A DNA stretch of 64,000 nt from the NCBI RefSeq assembly GCF_018619475.1, contig NZ_JAHFZG010000003.1, forward strand, positions 124,001 to 188,000. The letters are read 5' to 3'. The notes under the pieces were generated by a model. It was not told where the DNA came from and did not search any database. It saw nothing but the letters and a program-made list of their open reading frames with translations. How positions within the stretch are numbered: the first letter of the stretch is position 1; the number at the start of each line of letters is the position of its first letter. The position numbers were made by a program, and so were the translations under genes. The DNA comes from Rhodomicrobium sp. Az07. Lineage in GTDB: Bacteria; Pseudomonadota; Alphaproteobacteria; Rhizobiales; Rhodomicrobiaceae. This document shows, one piece after another, positions 26,691 to 35,414 of this stretch.

Positions 26691-27854
26691 TCACCGCTGA
26701 CGCGGCGGTGGCTGCGTGCCCTGCTGCTGATACCACCGAACGAATTGGTTAAATAGCTCTTCTTCGTCCGCCCCGCTGCCGCGCTGGCTCTCCACGAAAT
26801 TTTGCAGCATCGTTTTCAGCTGCGACACCGCCTGCGGAGAAGCCACCGTTTGTGCCTTCGCCGCTGCATTGGCAGCCAGCCAGCGCTCGGCCGGCTGGAA
26901 CCTGGTCCAGCCCTTCAGCGGCGCGCGAATATTGACCTCGCGCCATTTCGGGTTGAACGTGCCCCCCTTCAACGTTTCGAAGTTCGTCAGAAACTTCTCG
27001 GCGAAGCGGGAAACATTGCGGAAGCGTTCCGACTGCGGATGCCAGTTGTGAACGAACAAGACCGTCGAAACACCGATGGTCCCAACGCTTTCATTCGGTG
27101 CCACGAGTTCCGGATAGTCTTCCTTCGTAATAATGGCAGGAAGATAGCTCTGCTGAAGGCTTGGCAAATATTCCACATCGAGGAAATGAACGCGGTCGCG
27201 GTGGGTGATTCGATCGAACGCCCGCGAGGGTTTGCCGCCCACCGACACAAGCGCGTCGATTTCGCCCTTCTTCAGTTTGTCGATTGCGTCTTCATGCTCG
27301 AGATAGAGAACGTCCGGTCGAATGCCCGCCCCTTCGAACACCGCCTCGGCTGTTATCGCGCTGCCGCTTTCGCGCGGACCGAAGCTGACCCGGCGCTCGT
27401 TCAAATCCTGAAGGCAAGTGAATTGCATCCGCGCGAGGACGTGAAACTCCTCCGAATGGAGCTTCGCGATGTAGAGCATGCGCGTCTGCACGTTGGGCTG
27501 TCTGCCGGTCTTCAGGAAGTACGCCAGCACGTCCGACTGGACGATGGCGGCGTCGATCGCGCGGAGCGAAAGAAGGTCGCTGATATTCAGCAACGAACTC
27601 TTGCCGGCGATCGGAATGACCCGCAAATCATTGTCGCTGTCGAGCAGGCGAGCGAGGTCGCTCGCCATCCTGATGCCCGTGCCCTCGACATCGCCGGTCA
27701 CGATGCCGACCGCGCCCGCGGATGCCGACCTCTGGGTCTGGGGCGCGGCGGCTGCCTGAGCCGCAGAATTGGGACGCGCCGGAGCCTGCGCCAAAAGGGT
27801 GCCGCTCTCAAAAAACAAGATGAGAAGGCTTGTCGCTAAAAGCCTGAGCACCAT
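26691..27854 (-). CDS. TAXI family TRAP transporter solute-binding protein
   Basis: A 387-residue exported protein. The signal segment is VLRLLATSLLILFFESGTLLAQ, split by cleavage near the end; the mature part has GIVTGDVEGTGIRMASDLAR, ALVSVGGKPSRAF and AIDAAIVQSDVLAYF, typical of the TAXI-type receptors of TRAP transporters, which bind organic acids in the periplasm. No TRAP permease gene is nearby, so it may work with a distant permease or as an orphan sensor. The C-terminus beyond residue 330 is an extension of helices and a Gln/Pro tail. The start ATG has an AGAGGA site. Confidence 0.85.
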   Translation of the reverse strand: MVLRLLATSLLILFFESGTLLAQAPARPNSAAQAAAAPQTQRSASAGAVGIVTGDVEGTGIRMASDLARLLDSDNDLRVIPIAGKSSLLNISDLLSLRAIDAAIVQSDVLAYFLKTGRQPNVQTRMLYIAKLHSEEFHVLARMQFTCLQDLNERRVSFGPRESGSAITAEAVFEGAGIRPDVLYLEHEDAIDKLKKGEIDALVSVGGKPSRAFDRITHRDRVHFLDVEYLPSLQQSYLPAIITKEDYPELVAPNESVGTIGVSTVLFVHNWHPQSERFRNVSRFAEKFLTNFETLKGGTFNPKWREVNIRAPLKGWTRFQPAERWLAANAAAKAQTVASPQAVSQLKTMLQNFVESQRGSGADEEELFNQFVRWYQQQGTQPPPRQR

Positions 27855-28078
27855 CCCGGATCCTCTTGTACGTGATGGGAGCCATCGAAACCTGGAGGCT
27901 CCGACGGACAACCTGAACGGGAACAATAAACACCTGCCGGCGGCATGAAAACCTTACCGCTCGTCACCAAGATGACTGAGTGAGAAAAGCGGCGAAACTG
28001 TGCCACAATGCTGACGGTTTTGCCTTGCCTGGGCGAAGGAGTATCGCGCTTTGGCTTGGCATTGCAAGGAGACTTCAC

Positions 28079-28840
28079 TTGCGATCAACAGATAGCCCCA
28101 CCAGCTTGACCGCGAGCGTACCGCGCGCAATGCGCGTTTACGCCGTCGGCGATATCCACGGCCGCCTCGACCTCACCGAGATCATCCTCGATCTCATCAA
28201 CGCGGACCAGCGCGAACGCGGCATCCTGCCTGCCATGATTGTCTTTCTGGGCGATTACGTGGATCGCGGCCCCTCCTCGAAAGAGGTCGTGGACAGGCTG
28301 CTCGGCGATCTGGGCGAGTGCCTGTCGCCCGTCTTCATCAAGGGCAATCACGAGTCGCTGCTGCTATCCTTCCTTCGCGATGCCCAGGACAATTTCTGGC
28401 TCAAGAACGGAGGCGATTCGGCGCTGCTGTCCTATGGCGTCGACGCCGACCTCGTGAAATTCGCAACCCGCGGCACGCCCACCGGGCTTCAGGAAGCTTC
28501 CGCCCGCTTCCGCGACGCCCTGCCTGAGAGCCATCTTTCGTTCTATCGCAACCTCAGGCCATGCTTTCGCGTCGGCGGCTATTTCTTCGTCCATGGCGGT
28601 GTGAGGCCGGGCGTGCCGCTCGAAGAGCAGTGCGAGGAAGATTTGTTGTGGATTCGCGACCCGTTTCTCACCTCGAACAAGGATTTCGGCGCCGTCGTGG
28701 TTCACGGCCATACGCCCGCGCGCGAGCCGCAGCTTCTGCCGAATCGCATCGGGCTCGATACCTATGCGTTCAAGTCGAACAGGCTCACGGCTGTCGGACT
28801 TGAGGGGACGCGGCGCTGGATTCTGTCGACGGCGAGTTGA
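28079..28840 (+). CDS. Serine/threonine-type metallophosphatase
   Basis: A 253-residue PPP-like phosphoesterase with the metal-binding motifs VGDIHGRLD, FLGDYVDRGP, IKGNHES and, near the end, VVHGHTPA. It is close to the bacterial PrpA/PrpB and ApaH-like group; protein phosphatase or diadenosine tetraphosphate hydrolase activity are both possible. A TTG at 28079 was chosen because AAGGAG lies 7 bp upstream; the longer frame from 27980 has no such site. It is divergent from the TAXI gene. Confidence 0.85.
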   Translation: MRSTDSPTSLTASVPRAMRVYAVGDIHGRLDLTEIILDLINADQRERGILPAMIVFLGDYVDRGPSSKEVVDRLLGDLGECLSPVFIKGNHESLLLSFLRDAQDNFWLKNGGDSALLSYGVDADLVKFATRGTPTGLQEASARFRDALPESHLSFYRNLRPCFRVGGYFFVHGGVRPGVPLEEQCEEDLLWIRDPFLTSNKDFGAVVVHGHTPAREPQLLPNRIGLDTYAFKSNRLTAVGLEGTRRWILSTAS

Positions 28841-28913
28841 GCTTCGGCGGAGCGGGCTACCTTGGCACTCGTTCGCTGGCGCACGATTTCGCATTTGATG
28901 AGAGTGTCGTCAC

Positions 28914-30392
28914 CTAGTCCTTCGCTTCGGCGGGTTCTTCCGAAGCGACGCGCATGCGCTCGACAAGGGTCCGCGCGCCCGTCTTGAGATAGGGAGGCCC
29001 GACAAACTCGGCGTCGTCTTCCGGCGATGCGACGACGTCCGCCGTGGCGACCGGAGCATGCACTCCGCCATTGACGGCGTTGATCGCCGCAAGCGTCAGC
29101 GCCGCGTCGTCGAATTCGATGCCCGCCAGAGCCTTGCCATGCTTCTCGGCCTTCGCCGGAGTTTCCGCATCCGCATCCGCATCCGCAAGCATGGCCGGAG
29201 CCTCGGCGCGATTCGCGTCTGGCGACCTGCCGGGAGGCTCGTCCGCCGTGCCCCCTTTGATGGGCGCCGGTTGCGAGGCCGTTTCGAAGACAGGTTCGCC
29301 CGGAGCCGCCGGCGCTGCCGCCGCGCGCGGTCCCGCGCCATTCAGGATGCGCTCGGGCGGTTCCCCCGCGATAAGCGGCTTCGCGCCCTTGGCGAGTTCC
29401 GCCCTGTCTCCGCCCGGTATTGCAACAGCGGCGGACGCTGGCTCGTTGAAGGATGGACCCGGTTGCGCGGCGTTCGCCGCCTCGCTGTTGAGCCTCATTC
29501 TCGCCGTCAGCGAAGCCGGTTGGCCCTGCGGTAGAGCCTGAGGCCGGGCTTGCGTACCCTGGCGGCGGTGCTCGGAAACGATCGCGGCGCGCCTGACCTT
29601 CAACTCCGGCTGCGGCGACTGGACCGACGGGCGGGGCTGCGCCGAATTCATGATCAGCTCTGCGAGTTTCTGCAACTCGCCCCTTATCACGCCGACCTGC
29701 TGCCCGTCGCGGTCCTGAAGCTGCGCGAGTTGCTGGCGAAGCTTCGAGAGTTCGAGATTGAGCCGGTCGTATTCGGCCTTGTAGTCGTCGAGCGTCCATT
29801 GAGAGGCGCGCCTGAGTCTGCGTCCGCCCTTGTCAGCCGCGCTGCTCCGTTCGAGAACCTCGCGCAGGCGGCCGAGTTCTTCCTGATAGGAGGCGGCTTC
29901 GCGTTCGGCAGCGTCAAGTTCTTCTTCGCGGCGCGCAAGCCGGTTCGTCAGGTCTTGCAGCTCAAATCCGCGCTCATGCAATTCGGCCTTGGCCCGCGTT
30001 ATTTCGCCGTCGAGTTCGGGGAAGCGCTTCGTGATCTGCTGTTCGAGAACCGTCGCCGCATTTCGGCGTTCGGAAAGCTGGAGGTCGAGTTCGGCAATGC
30101 GGTCCTTGAGGCCCGCAATCTCCATCTGCAACCGGCTATTGTCGACAAGCTGGTTCGCGGCCTTCTGCTTCGCGCTGGCGAGCGCTGTTTCGAGCCTGCG
30201 CATGCGGACCGCATAGGACGCGCGCAACTGATCCTGCGCGGCTTCGATTTCCGAGAGGGTAAGCGGAAGCGAACTTTCGAGTTTCTTGCGCGACAGACGC
30301 GCGGCGCGCGCCCAAAGGGACGGTGCGAGCAATACCCCGAGGAGGCTCGCGATAAGGAATCCCAGCGCGATCAGCATGACAGCCTGGATCAT
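28914..30392 (-). CDS. N-terminally anchored coiled-coil membrane protein
   Basis: A 492-residue protein. Residues 4-27 (AVMLIALGFLIASLLGVLLA) form one membrane helix; about 35-250 are long coiled coils (LQMEIAGLKDRIAELDLQLS, LDAAEREAASYQEELGRLRE); about 260-492 are Pro/Ala/Glu-rich and probably disordered. I do not recognise a named family. The plan is like cell-envelope or division-linked structural proteins of alphaproteobacteria. It lies between the phosphatase (convergent) and eipA (same strand, 163 bp upstream). The ATG has GGGGAG about 10 bp upstream. Confidence 0.65.
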   Translation of the reverse strand: MIQAVMLIALGFLIASLLGVLLAPSLWARAARLSRKKLESSLPLTLSEIEAAQDQLRASYAVRMRRLETALASAKQKAANQLVDNSRLQMEIAGLKDRIAELDLQLSERRNAATVLEQQITKRFPELDGEITRAKAELHERGFELQDLTNRLARREEELDAAEREAASYQEELGRLREVLERSSAADKGGRRLRRASQWTLDDYKAEYDRLNLELSKLRQQLAQLQDRDGQQVGVIRGELQKLAELIMNSAQPRPSVQSPQPELKVRRAAIVSEHRRQGTQARPQALPQGQPASLTARMRLNSEAANAAQPGPSFNEPASAAVAIPGGDRAELAKGAKPLIAGEPPERILNGAGPRAAAAPAAPGEPVFETASQPAPIKGGTADEPPGRSPDANRAEAPAMLADADADAETPAKAEKHGKALAGIEFDDAALTLAAINAVNGGVHAPVATADVVASPEDDAEFVGPPYLKTGARTLVERMRVASEEPAEAKD

Positions 30393-30555
30393 GAAACTGG
30401 GCTCCCCTCCTTGCAGCCTTCAACGGCGCGCGGCGACGAACGGAGCGCAGCCTCGCCGACCTGCCCCTGACCCGCCTGCATCCCGCGCGAAGACCGAAAA
30501 GGCTGCCGAAGCGCCCGGACCGAGCTTCATTCGTCCGGACGCGGGGCTGCTTCGC

Positions 30556-31365
30556 CTAGAACGGATTCCAGGTCGGCGACGGCGTATATTTGAGATAACC
30601 GACATTAGCCCCAAAGCGCAACCCCAGGCCGGCGCGAATAGGCGCGAGAATGACATCGTCGTGTTGCTGAAAAGTTATGCCGATACCGCCGACGAGATAG
30701 GCGGAACCGTCGACGCCTGCGAAGCGCTCGAAAATTTGTCCGGGATATGTAAGGTTGTAAACAAGCGTCAGCGTCTTCGAGCCTGCCGCGCCGAAATCGT
30801 AGCCGATCGACGGACCCTGCCAATACACTTTCTGTGTCGGGTACATTTTTGTGTGAAGCGTGCCTTCCCCGTACCGCAGCCCCGCGACGAACGCCCCGCC
30901 CGCGTCTTCACCGAGGATATAGCCGGTCGGGCGCCCGTAGCGCTGGAAGGCGTGCTCGATCACTTTCGCCAGTCCTTCCGACACGCCGCCGAAGAAGCGA
31001 TGACCCGCGTCGAGGATCTCGCCGGAGGAATAGGTGGCGCGCTCGCGCGGCGGGGGGCCGCCGGGACCGTCGACCTGTTCTCCCCCTTGCGCGGGCGGCG
31101 CGCTGTAGGGCTGGCCGTAGCCGGGATTGTCGTTCGACGGCGGCACATAGGTATTCTGCGCCGTGTTGTTGCTGTCGGCCTGCTGCGGCGCGCCGATCGT
31201 CTGCTGCTGGGACTGCGGTGGATGCAGCGAGCGCGGCGGCTCGCCCTGATGGTGCCGCGGCGGAAGGTAGTCCTGAGCCTCGGCGCTGGTCGCGTGAGCC
31301 GCCGCGAGACCCAGAAGGGCTACGGTGCCGAGGGCGAGAAGCGAAATCCTGCTGTGGCGCGTCAT
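30556..31365 (-). CDS. eipA: EipA family cell-envelope protein (DUF1134)
   Basis: A 269-residue exported protein: signal peptide about residues 1-28 (ISLLALGTVALLGLAAAHAT), a Gln/Pro-rich linker to about 110, then the DUF1134 domain with FFGGVSEGLAKVIEHAFQRY, GRPTGYILGEDAGGAFVAGL and YLVGGIGITFQQHDDVILAP. EipA was described in Brucella and Caulobacter as a periplasmic protein needed for envelope integrity. The ATG at 31365 gives a standard signal peptide; the frame is open 47 codons further up. Confidence 0.9.
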   Translation of the reverse strand: MTRHSRISLLALGTVALLGLAAAHATSAEAQDYLPPRHHQGEPPRSLHPPQSQQQTIGAPQQADSNNTAQNTYVPPSNDNPGYGQPYSAPPAQGGEQVDGPGGPPPRERATYSSGEILDAGHRFFGGVSEGLAKVIEHAFQRYGRPTGYILGEDAGGAFVAGLRYGEGTLHTKMYPTQKVYWQGPSIGYDFGAAGSKTLTLVYNLTYPGQIFERFAGVDGSAYLVGGIGITFQQHDDVILAPIRAGLGLRFGANVGYLKYTPSPTWNPF

Positions 31366-31562
31366 GGTGGAAATCCGGTTGCATCGCCAGTTCTGCCGCT
31401 GGCGGTCTCTATCGGCGGCGCTTGCCGCGGCGGACCGCAACCCGCGGCGAAACAGGGCGCGACCGAAGGAAAGCGCGAAAGGCAGAATCGCCCCTACGCA
31501 GCACATCGTCGCTGGTGTCGCTTATTTGAGGCCGAATTTTGGCCCTCTCCCGACGCCTCCGG

Positions 31563-32405
31563 CTACTCCGCCGCGCGCATCGCTTCGGCCACGTCGCGCC
31601 GCCGCCAGGCGACAAAGGAGGGGTTCGCGAAATGGCGGTCGACCTTGCCATAACCGAGAGGATCGCCCGCTTCGGTGAGCACACACCCGCCAGCGGCGTT
31701 CACCAATGCATGGCCCGCCGCGATGTCCCATTCGGACGTCGGCGCGAAGCGCGGATAGACGTCGGCGTCTCCGCGCGCGACGACCCCGAACTTGAGCGAC
31801 GACCCCATGCGCGCGCAGGGTGGATCGCCGATGCGACGGAGAAAGCGCTCGGCTTCCGGCGTCTGGTTCGACCGGCTCACGATGGCCGTGAAGCCGCGCG
31901 AATGCGGTCGCTCGCCGGAGATGGGCGCGAACTCGTGAGCGGTGCGCGGCGCGGGATTGTGGTCGGGCACGAGCTTCAGCCTCACGGCGCGCTCATGCCC
32001 CAGCGTCACATAGCAGTCGGAGAACGCCGGCGCGTAAACGAGGCCGAAGACCGGTGCATGGTTCTCGATCATTGCGATATTGACCGTGAACTCGCCGTTC
32101 GCCCGGATAAACTCCTTCGTACCGTCGACCGGATCGACCAGAAAGAAGCGGTCCCGCATCTTCGGAACCGCGCCGCACGACAGCGCCTCCTCGGCGACCA
32201 CGGGAATATCGGTGGCCAGCCTGGAAAGAGCCTCAAGGATTATATGTTCGCATGCAACGTCGGCATCGGTGACGGGGGAGCGGTCGGCCTTGAAGCGAAC
32301 CTCGGGACTCGTCTTGTAGATGTCCATGATGACGGCGCCCGCCCGCTGTGCGAGAGGGAGCGCCCAAAGTCCGAGTTCACGTATGTCGGACGCGTCGAAG
32401 CTCAC
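31563..32405 (-). CDS. cysQ: 3'(2'),5'-bisphosphate nucleotidase CysQ
   Basis: A 280-residue member of the inositol monophosphatase superfamily with the metal motifs VAEEALSCG, FLVDPVDGTKEFI and the C-terminal SEWDIAAGHALVNAAGG. It hydrolyses PAP, the by-product of sulfate activation and sulfotransfer, to AMP. The start is a GTG (MSFDASDIRELG). It is divergent from chpT with 164 bp between them. Confidence 0.94.
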   Translation of the reverse strand: MSFDASDIRELGLWALPLAQRAGAVIMDIYKTSPEVRFKADRSPVTDADVACEHIILEALSRLATDIPVVAEEALSCGAVPKMRDRFFLVDPVDGTKEFIRANGEFTVNIAMIENHAPVFGLVYAPAFSDCYVTLGHERAVRLKLVPDHNPAPRTAHEFAPISGERPHSRGFTAIVSRSNQTPEAERFLRRIGDPPCARMGSSLKFGVVARGDADVYPRFAPTSEWDIAAGHALVNAAGGCVLTEAGDPLGYGKVDRHFANPSFVAWRRRDVAEAMRAAE

Positions 32406-32569
32406 TGTGTTGTCTTTCGTGATTAAGGGTAAGAGAGAGTCTCACCCGATCTACTCGTAACTTTGTGCCGTATGGCGCATTTTTTTAGTATGAGAGGTTG
32501 AAGAGCAAGGCCAAATCATGGTGCCTGAACGGCATGGCATGGCGGCTTGCTTCCGCAGGAGGAATGATC

Positions 32570-33223
32570 GTGACCGACGCGAGACTCGAAGATACAGCCC
32601 TTGCCGCGCTGATATCGAGCAAGATTTGCCACGACCTCGCGGGCCAGATCGGCGCGATCAACAACGGGCTCGAACTCCTCGAAGAGGAAAACGACGAGGA
32701 CACGCGTTTCTACGCGCTGGAGCTGATCCAGAACAGCGCGAAGGCCGCATGGGCGCAGCTCGATTTCAACCGCCTCGCCTTTGGCGTGTCGTCGAGCCTC
32801 GGCGCGCTCGTGCCGGTCCAGCATATCGAGCAAGTCGCAAGGCGATACCTCGAAAACGGCAAGCGTCGCCTTCACTGGCAGGCGAATGTGTCCGAGATCG
32901 AGAAGGAGCACGCGCGGCTTCTGATGGCCCTGCTCGGCGTGTCGATCAACGCATTGCCCGCCGGCGGCGACTATTATGTGGGGCTTTCCGCGTCGAAGAC
33001 GAAAGCCGGGCGCAGCCGCTTCAAGCTGATCATCCTCTGCCGCGGCCGTGCCGCGCGCGTGCCGGAAGGTGTCGCGGAAGTGTTCGCGGGAGACACCACG
33101 CGAACCATCGACAACCGCATCGTGATCGCCTATTACGCCACGCGACTCGCGACGGAAGCTTCGCTCAAGCTTTCTGCGTTGAAGGAAGGCGAGGATATCC
33201 TGTTCACGCTCGAACCCCGTTAG
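32570..33223 (+). CDS. chpT: Histidine phosphotransferase ChpT
   Basis: A 217-residue protein with the phospho-acceptor segment ISSKICHDLAGQIGAINNGL, its His at residue 21, followed by a degenerate ATPase-like domain (VSINALPAGGDYYVGLSASK, RTIDNRIVIAYYATRLA). ChpT passes phosphate from the hybrid kinase CckA to CtrA and CpdR. The GTG at 32570 is preferred because AGGAGGA ends 6 bp before it; the ATG at 32564 would be too close. It is convergent with ctrA, its target, across a 265-bp gap with no gene. Confidence 0.95.
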   Translation: MTDARLEDTALAALISSKICHDLAGQIGAINNGLELLEEENDEDTRFYALELIQNSAKAAWAQLDFNRLAFGVSSSLGALVPVQHIEQVARRYLENGKRRLHWQANVSEIEKEHARLLMALLGVSINALPAGGDYYVGLSASKTKAGRSRFKLIILCRGRAARVPEGVAEVFAGDTTRTIDNRIVIAYYATRLATEASLKLSALKEGEDILFTLEPR

Positions 33224-33488
33224 GGCGCGCGAAGGTTTCGAACCTTCCTGGTGTGAAGAGAGGGCTTTGCGAAGCAGCCCAACGCTATCGACGCACCACA
33301 GTAGCGGACGCGGACTCCGTAGCTTGGCGCTGCACGCGCCTGGCCGGCGTCATTCCACCCCGGCACGATCAGACGCACACGCGCTCGAACGCCACCGACA
33401 CAGGCCGAATCGGGCGCAACACCATCAACTTTTGTGAGGGATTCGCGCGGGGGGATTGCGGGTTCCCCCCTGCGAAATACGACGCGAG

Positions 33489-34184
33489 TTACGCGGCGGC
33501 CTGCTCTTCCTTCGGGTCGCGAAGCACATAGCCACGGCCCCAAACGGTTTCGATGTAATGCTGCCCGGTGTTCGCCGTCGCGAGCTTCTTGCGGAGCTTG
33601 CAGATGAACACGTCGATGATCTTCAGCTCGGGCTCGTCGATGCCGCCGTAGAGATGGTTGAGGAACATCTCCTTCGTGAGCGTCGTGCCCTTGCGGAGCG
33701 ACAGCAGCTCAAGCATCTGATATTCCTTGCTCGTCAGATGCACGCGAGCGCCATCGACCTCGACCGTCTTGGTATCGAGGTTGACGATAAGGCTGCCGGT
33801 CTGGATGACGGACTGCGCGTGGCCCTTGGAACGGCGCACGATGGCGTGGATCCGCGCCACGAGTTCGTCTTTATGGAAGGGCTTCGTCAGGTAATCGTCG
33901 GCCCCGAAACCAAGGCCGCGAACCTTGTCGTCCACACCGCCCGAACCCGACAGGATCAGGATCGGCGTCTTGATCTTGCTGACGCGCAGCGCGCGCAGAA
34001 CTTCGTACCCGCTGATATCAGGCAGGCCGAGATCAAGTAAAATTATATCATAATCGTAGATTTTTCCGAGGTCGACGCCTTCCTCTCCAAGATCTGTCTG
34101 GAAGACGTTAAAACCCTCAGACAGCAGCATCAGCTCAATGCTCTGAGCCGTTGCGCTGTCGTCTTCGATGAGAAGCACCCGCAT
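33489..34184 (-). CDS. ctrA: Cell-cycle master regulator CtrA
   Basis: A 231-residue OmpR-type response regulator nearly matching CtrA throughout: [20 protein letters not shown], phospho-acceptor Asp51 in [20 protein letters not shown], and the DNA-binding helix [16 protein letters not shown]. It ends in Ala-Ala-Ala, compatible with ClpXP degradation. CtrA controls replication initiation, flagella and division genes. The start was placed at the family N-terminus (the frame continues upstream). GANTC methylation sites lie in its upstream region, as in Caulobacter. Confidence 0.97.
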   Translation of the reverse strand: MRVLLIEDDSATAQSIELMLLSEGFNVFQTDLGEEGVDLGKIYDYDIILLDLGLPDISGYEVLRALRVSKIKTPILILSGSGGVDDKVRGLGFGADDYLTKPFHKDELVARIHAIVRRSKGHAQSVIQTGSLIVNLDTKTVEVDGARVHLTSKEYQMLELLSLRKGTTLTKEMFLNHLYGGIDEPELKIIDVFICKLRKKLATANTGQHYIETVWGRGYVLRDPKEEQAAA

Positions 34185-34208
34185 AAGGAATCCCTCGCTA
34201 GCAACACG

Positions 34209-34235
34209 TGTATACCGCAATGACGCGAGACTCAA
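34209..34235 (-). promoter_or_regulatory. Candidate ctrA promoter overlapping a GANTC site
   Basis: On the minus strand TTGAGT and TATACA are separated by 15 bp, and the GAGTC (34229-34233) overlaps the -35 box. A second GANTC lies at 34188-34192, over the ribosome binding region. CcrM methylation at GANTC controls the ctrA P1 promoter in Caulobacter. The short spacer makes this tentative. Confidence 0.35.
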
Positions 34236-34257
34236 GGTTTTTTCCGCGCCGTGAAGC

Positions 34258-34304
34258 TTAACTTCAGAACCGACATTAACGCATGAAAGGTTAAGAAAAC
34301 TTAA
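34258..34304 (-). promoter_or_regulatory. Cluster of TTAA half-sites upstream of ctrA
   Basis: Four TTAA half-sites (34258, 34276, 34291, 34301) fall within 47 bp, the last pair spaced 6 bp apart instead of the canonical TTAA-N7-TTAA. They may be CtrA boxes for autoregulation. The rest of the 34185-34651 gap contains a 16-bp palindrome (AATTCCTTGAGGAATT, 34504-34519 region) and no gene. Confidence 0.35.
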
Positions 34305-34651
34305 GCTTACTACGCAGACGAGTGTCCCGCGCTTCATTTCGCGCGCAGGCTTAAGGATATGACCGAGATCGTGAATAAATCAGAAACTTTTCGGCAGAAA
34401 CGCTGCCGGAGGTTGCGCCCTCTCTTCGCCGCAAACAAAAATGCCCCCAACGACGAATCGACGACACCGATAATGTGACCCAATTCGCCGGGTGATCCAA
34501 CCGCCAATTCCTTGAGGAATTACTAAGACGAGCGCTGTTGCAAACAGGCGACGTTTCACGGTTGGTTAATGGTTTTGCGGGAAACTGGCCTGGAACTGGA
34601 AGTTACCGCCCATTGAGTGAAGCGTAACCGGAGTCGGGGCCTCGTACGAGT

Positions 34652-35053
34652 ATGATGGAAACAGTTAATTCCAATCAAATCCAGCGGTTTGAGTACGAGG
34701 AGAAGCGACAGCAGGTCAGCGACCTGGAGTTGATGATCGCGGACTTTGCACGCATGGCAAACGATCTTGAACAGCAGATCAAGATCGAGCAGCAGACGTC
34801 GGGGATATCCGACGTGAACCACTTCGCCTACCCCACTTTCGCCCGCGCTGCCATGACGCGGCGCGACAACCTCAGGTCGTCCATCGCCGAGCTTGAAAAG
34901 CGGCTCGACCGGGCGCGACAGGAGGCGCTCGAGGCGTTCGAGCAGTTGAAGCTGTCGGAATCGGCGGGCGATCTCGAAGCACAGCGGCAGGTCAAGCCCG
35001 GCAGCCGTCGAAAGCCGCCGAAGCATCTCGGCAGCCACGCAAGCAACCGATAA
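34652..35053 (+). CDS. fliJ: Flagellar export protein FliJ
   Basis: A 133-residue helical coiled-coil protein (RFEYEEKRQQVSDLELMIAD, MTRRDNLRSSIAELEKRL, RQEALEAFEQLKL) matching the size and pattern of alphaproteobacterial FliJ, which sits next to ctrA in many Rhizobiales. FliJ connects the FliI ATPase to the export gate of the flagellar type III system. Sequence conservation is weak in this family, so position counts as much as sequence. fliI is not adjacent. The basic tail (SRRKPPKHLG) is unusual. Confidence 0.7.
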   Translation: MMETVNSNQIQRFEYEEKRQQVSDLELMIADFARMANDLEQQIKIEQQTSGISDVNHFAYPTFARAAMTRRDNLRSSIAELEKRLDRARQEALEAFEQLKLSESAGDLEAQRQVKPGSRRKPPKHLGSHASNR

Positions 35054-35112
35054 ATCCGACCGGTCACTTGCGTCAGAGACCTATCGGCCGTTCGTCAGCA
35101 CGATCCGCCGCT

Positions 35113-35325
35113 TCAGAAATCGTGCGCGATCCCCTTGTTTTCCCAGTCGCCGAACCGCGTGGGCTCGGGCCCCTTGCGTGAGCCGATCTCGCGAGGCCTC
35201 TCCACCTCGGCCGCCGCGAGTCGGCGCGCTTCGGCTTCGGCCAGCGCGCGTTTCGCCGCGTCTTTGCGTCGGCGCTCGATCTCTATTTCGTCAGGCTCGG
35301 CTTTAGCTGTGTTTTCCGCTGTCAT
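35113..35325 (-). CDS. DUF1674 protein (SDHAF4-like succinate dehydrogenase assembly factor)
   Basis: A 70-residue protein ending GPEPTRFGDWENKGIAHDF, the diagnostic DUF1674 C-terminus. The eukaryotic homologue SDHAF4 binds the flavoprotein subunit of complex II during assembly. The N-terminal half is charged and Ala/Arg/Glu-rich. The ATG at 35325 was chosen over the much longer open frame upstream, which is low in complexity and unrelated. It is convergent with fliJ and 89 bp downstream of phaZ on the same strand. Confidence 0.9.
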   Translation of the reverse strand: MTAENTAKAEPDEIEIERRRKDAAKRALAEAEARRLAAAEVERPREIGSRKGPEPTRFGDWENKGIAHDF

Positions 35326-35414
35326 GCCGCGAGAATGCGCAATTTGGCGCGCGACCGCAACCCCCCGAGCAGGCCGCAAGGTTGTGCCCGCATGCCACCA
35401 GGGCGAAAGCGCTG

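Noticed and set aside
33225-33250. GAAGGTTTCGAACCTTC, similar to a tRNA T-arm
   Set aside because: No acceptor, D or anticodon stems can be built around it; it is a simple short palindrome, possibly part of the chpT/ctrA convergent terminator region.
34560-34600. A possible sigma-54 promoter before fliJ (TGGC-like element)
   Set aside because: The GC element at the proper 10-bp distance (TTGC) is missing, so the match is not meaningful.
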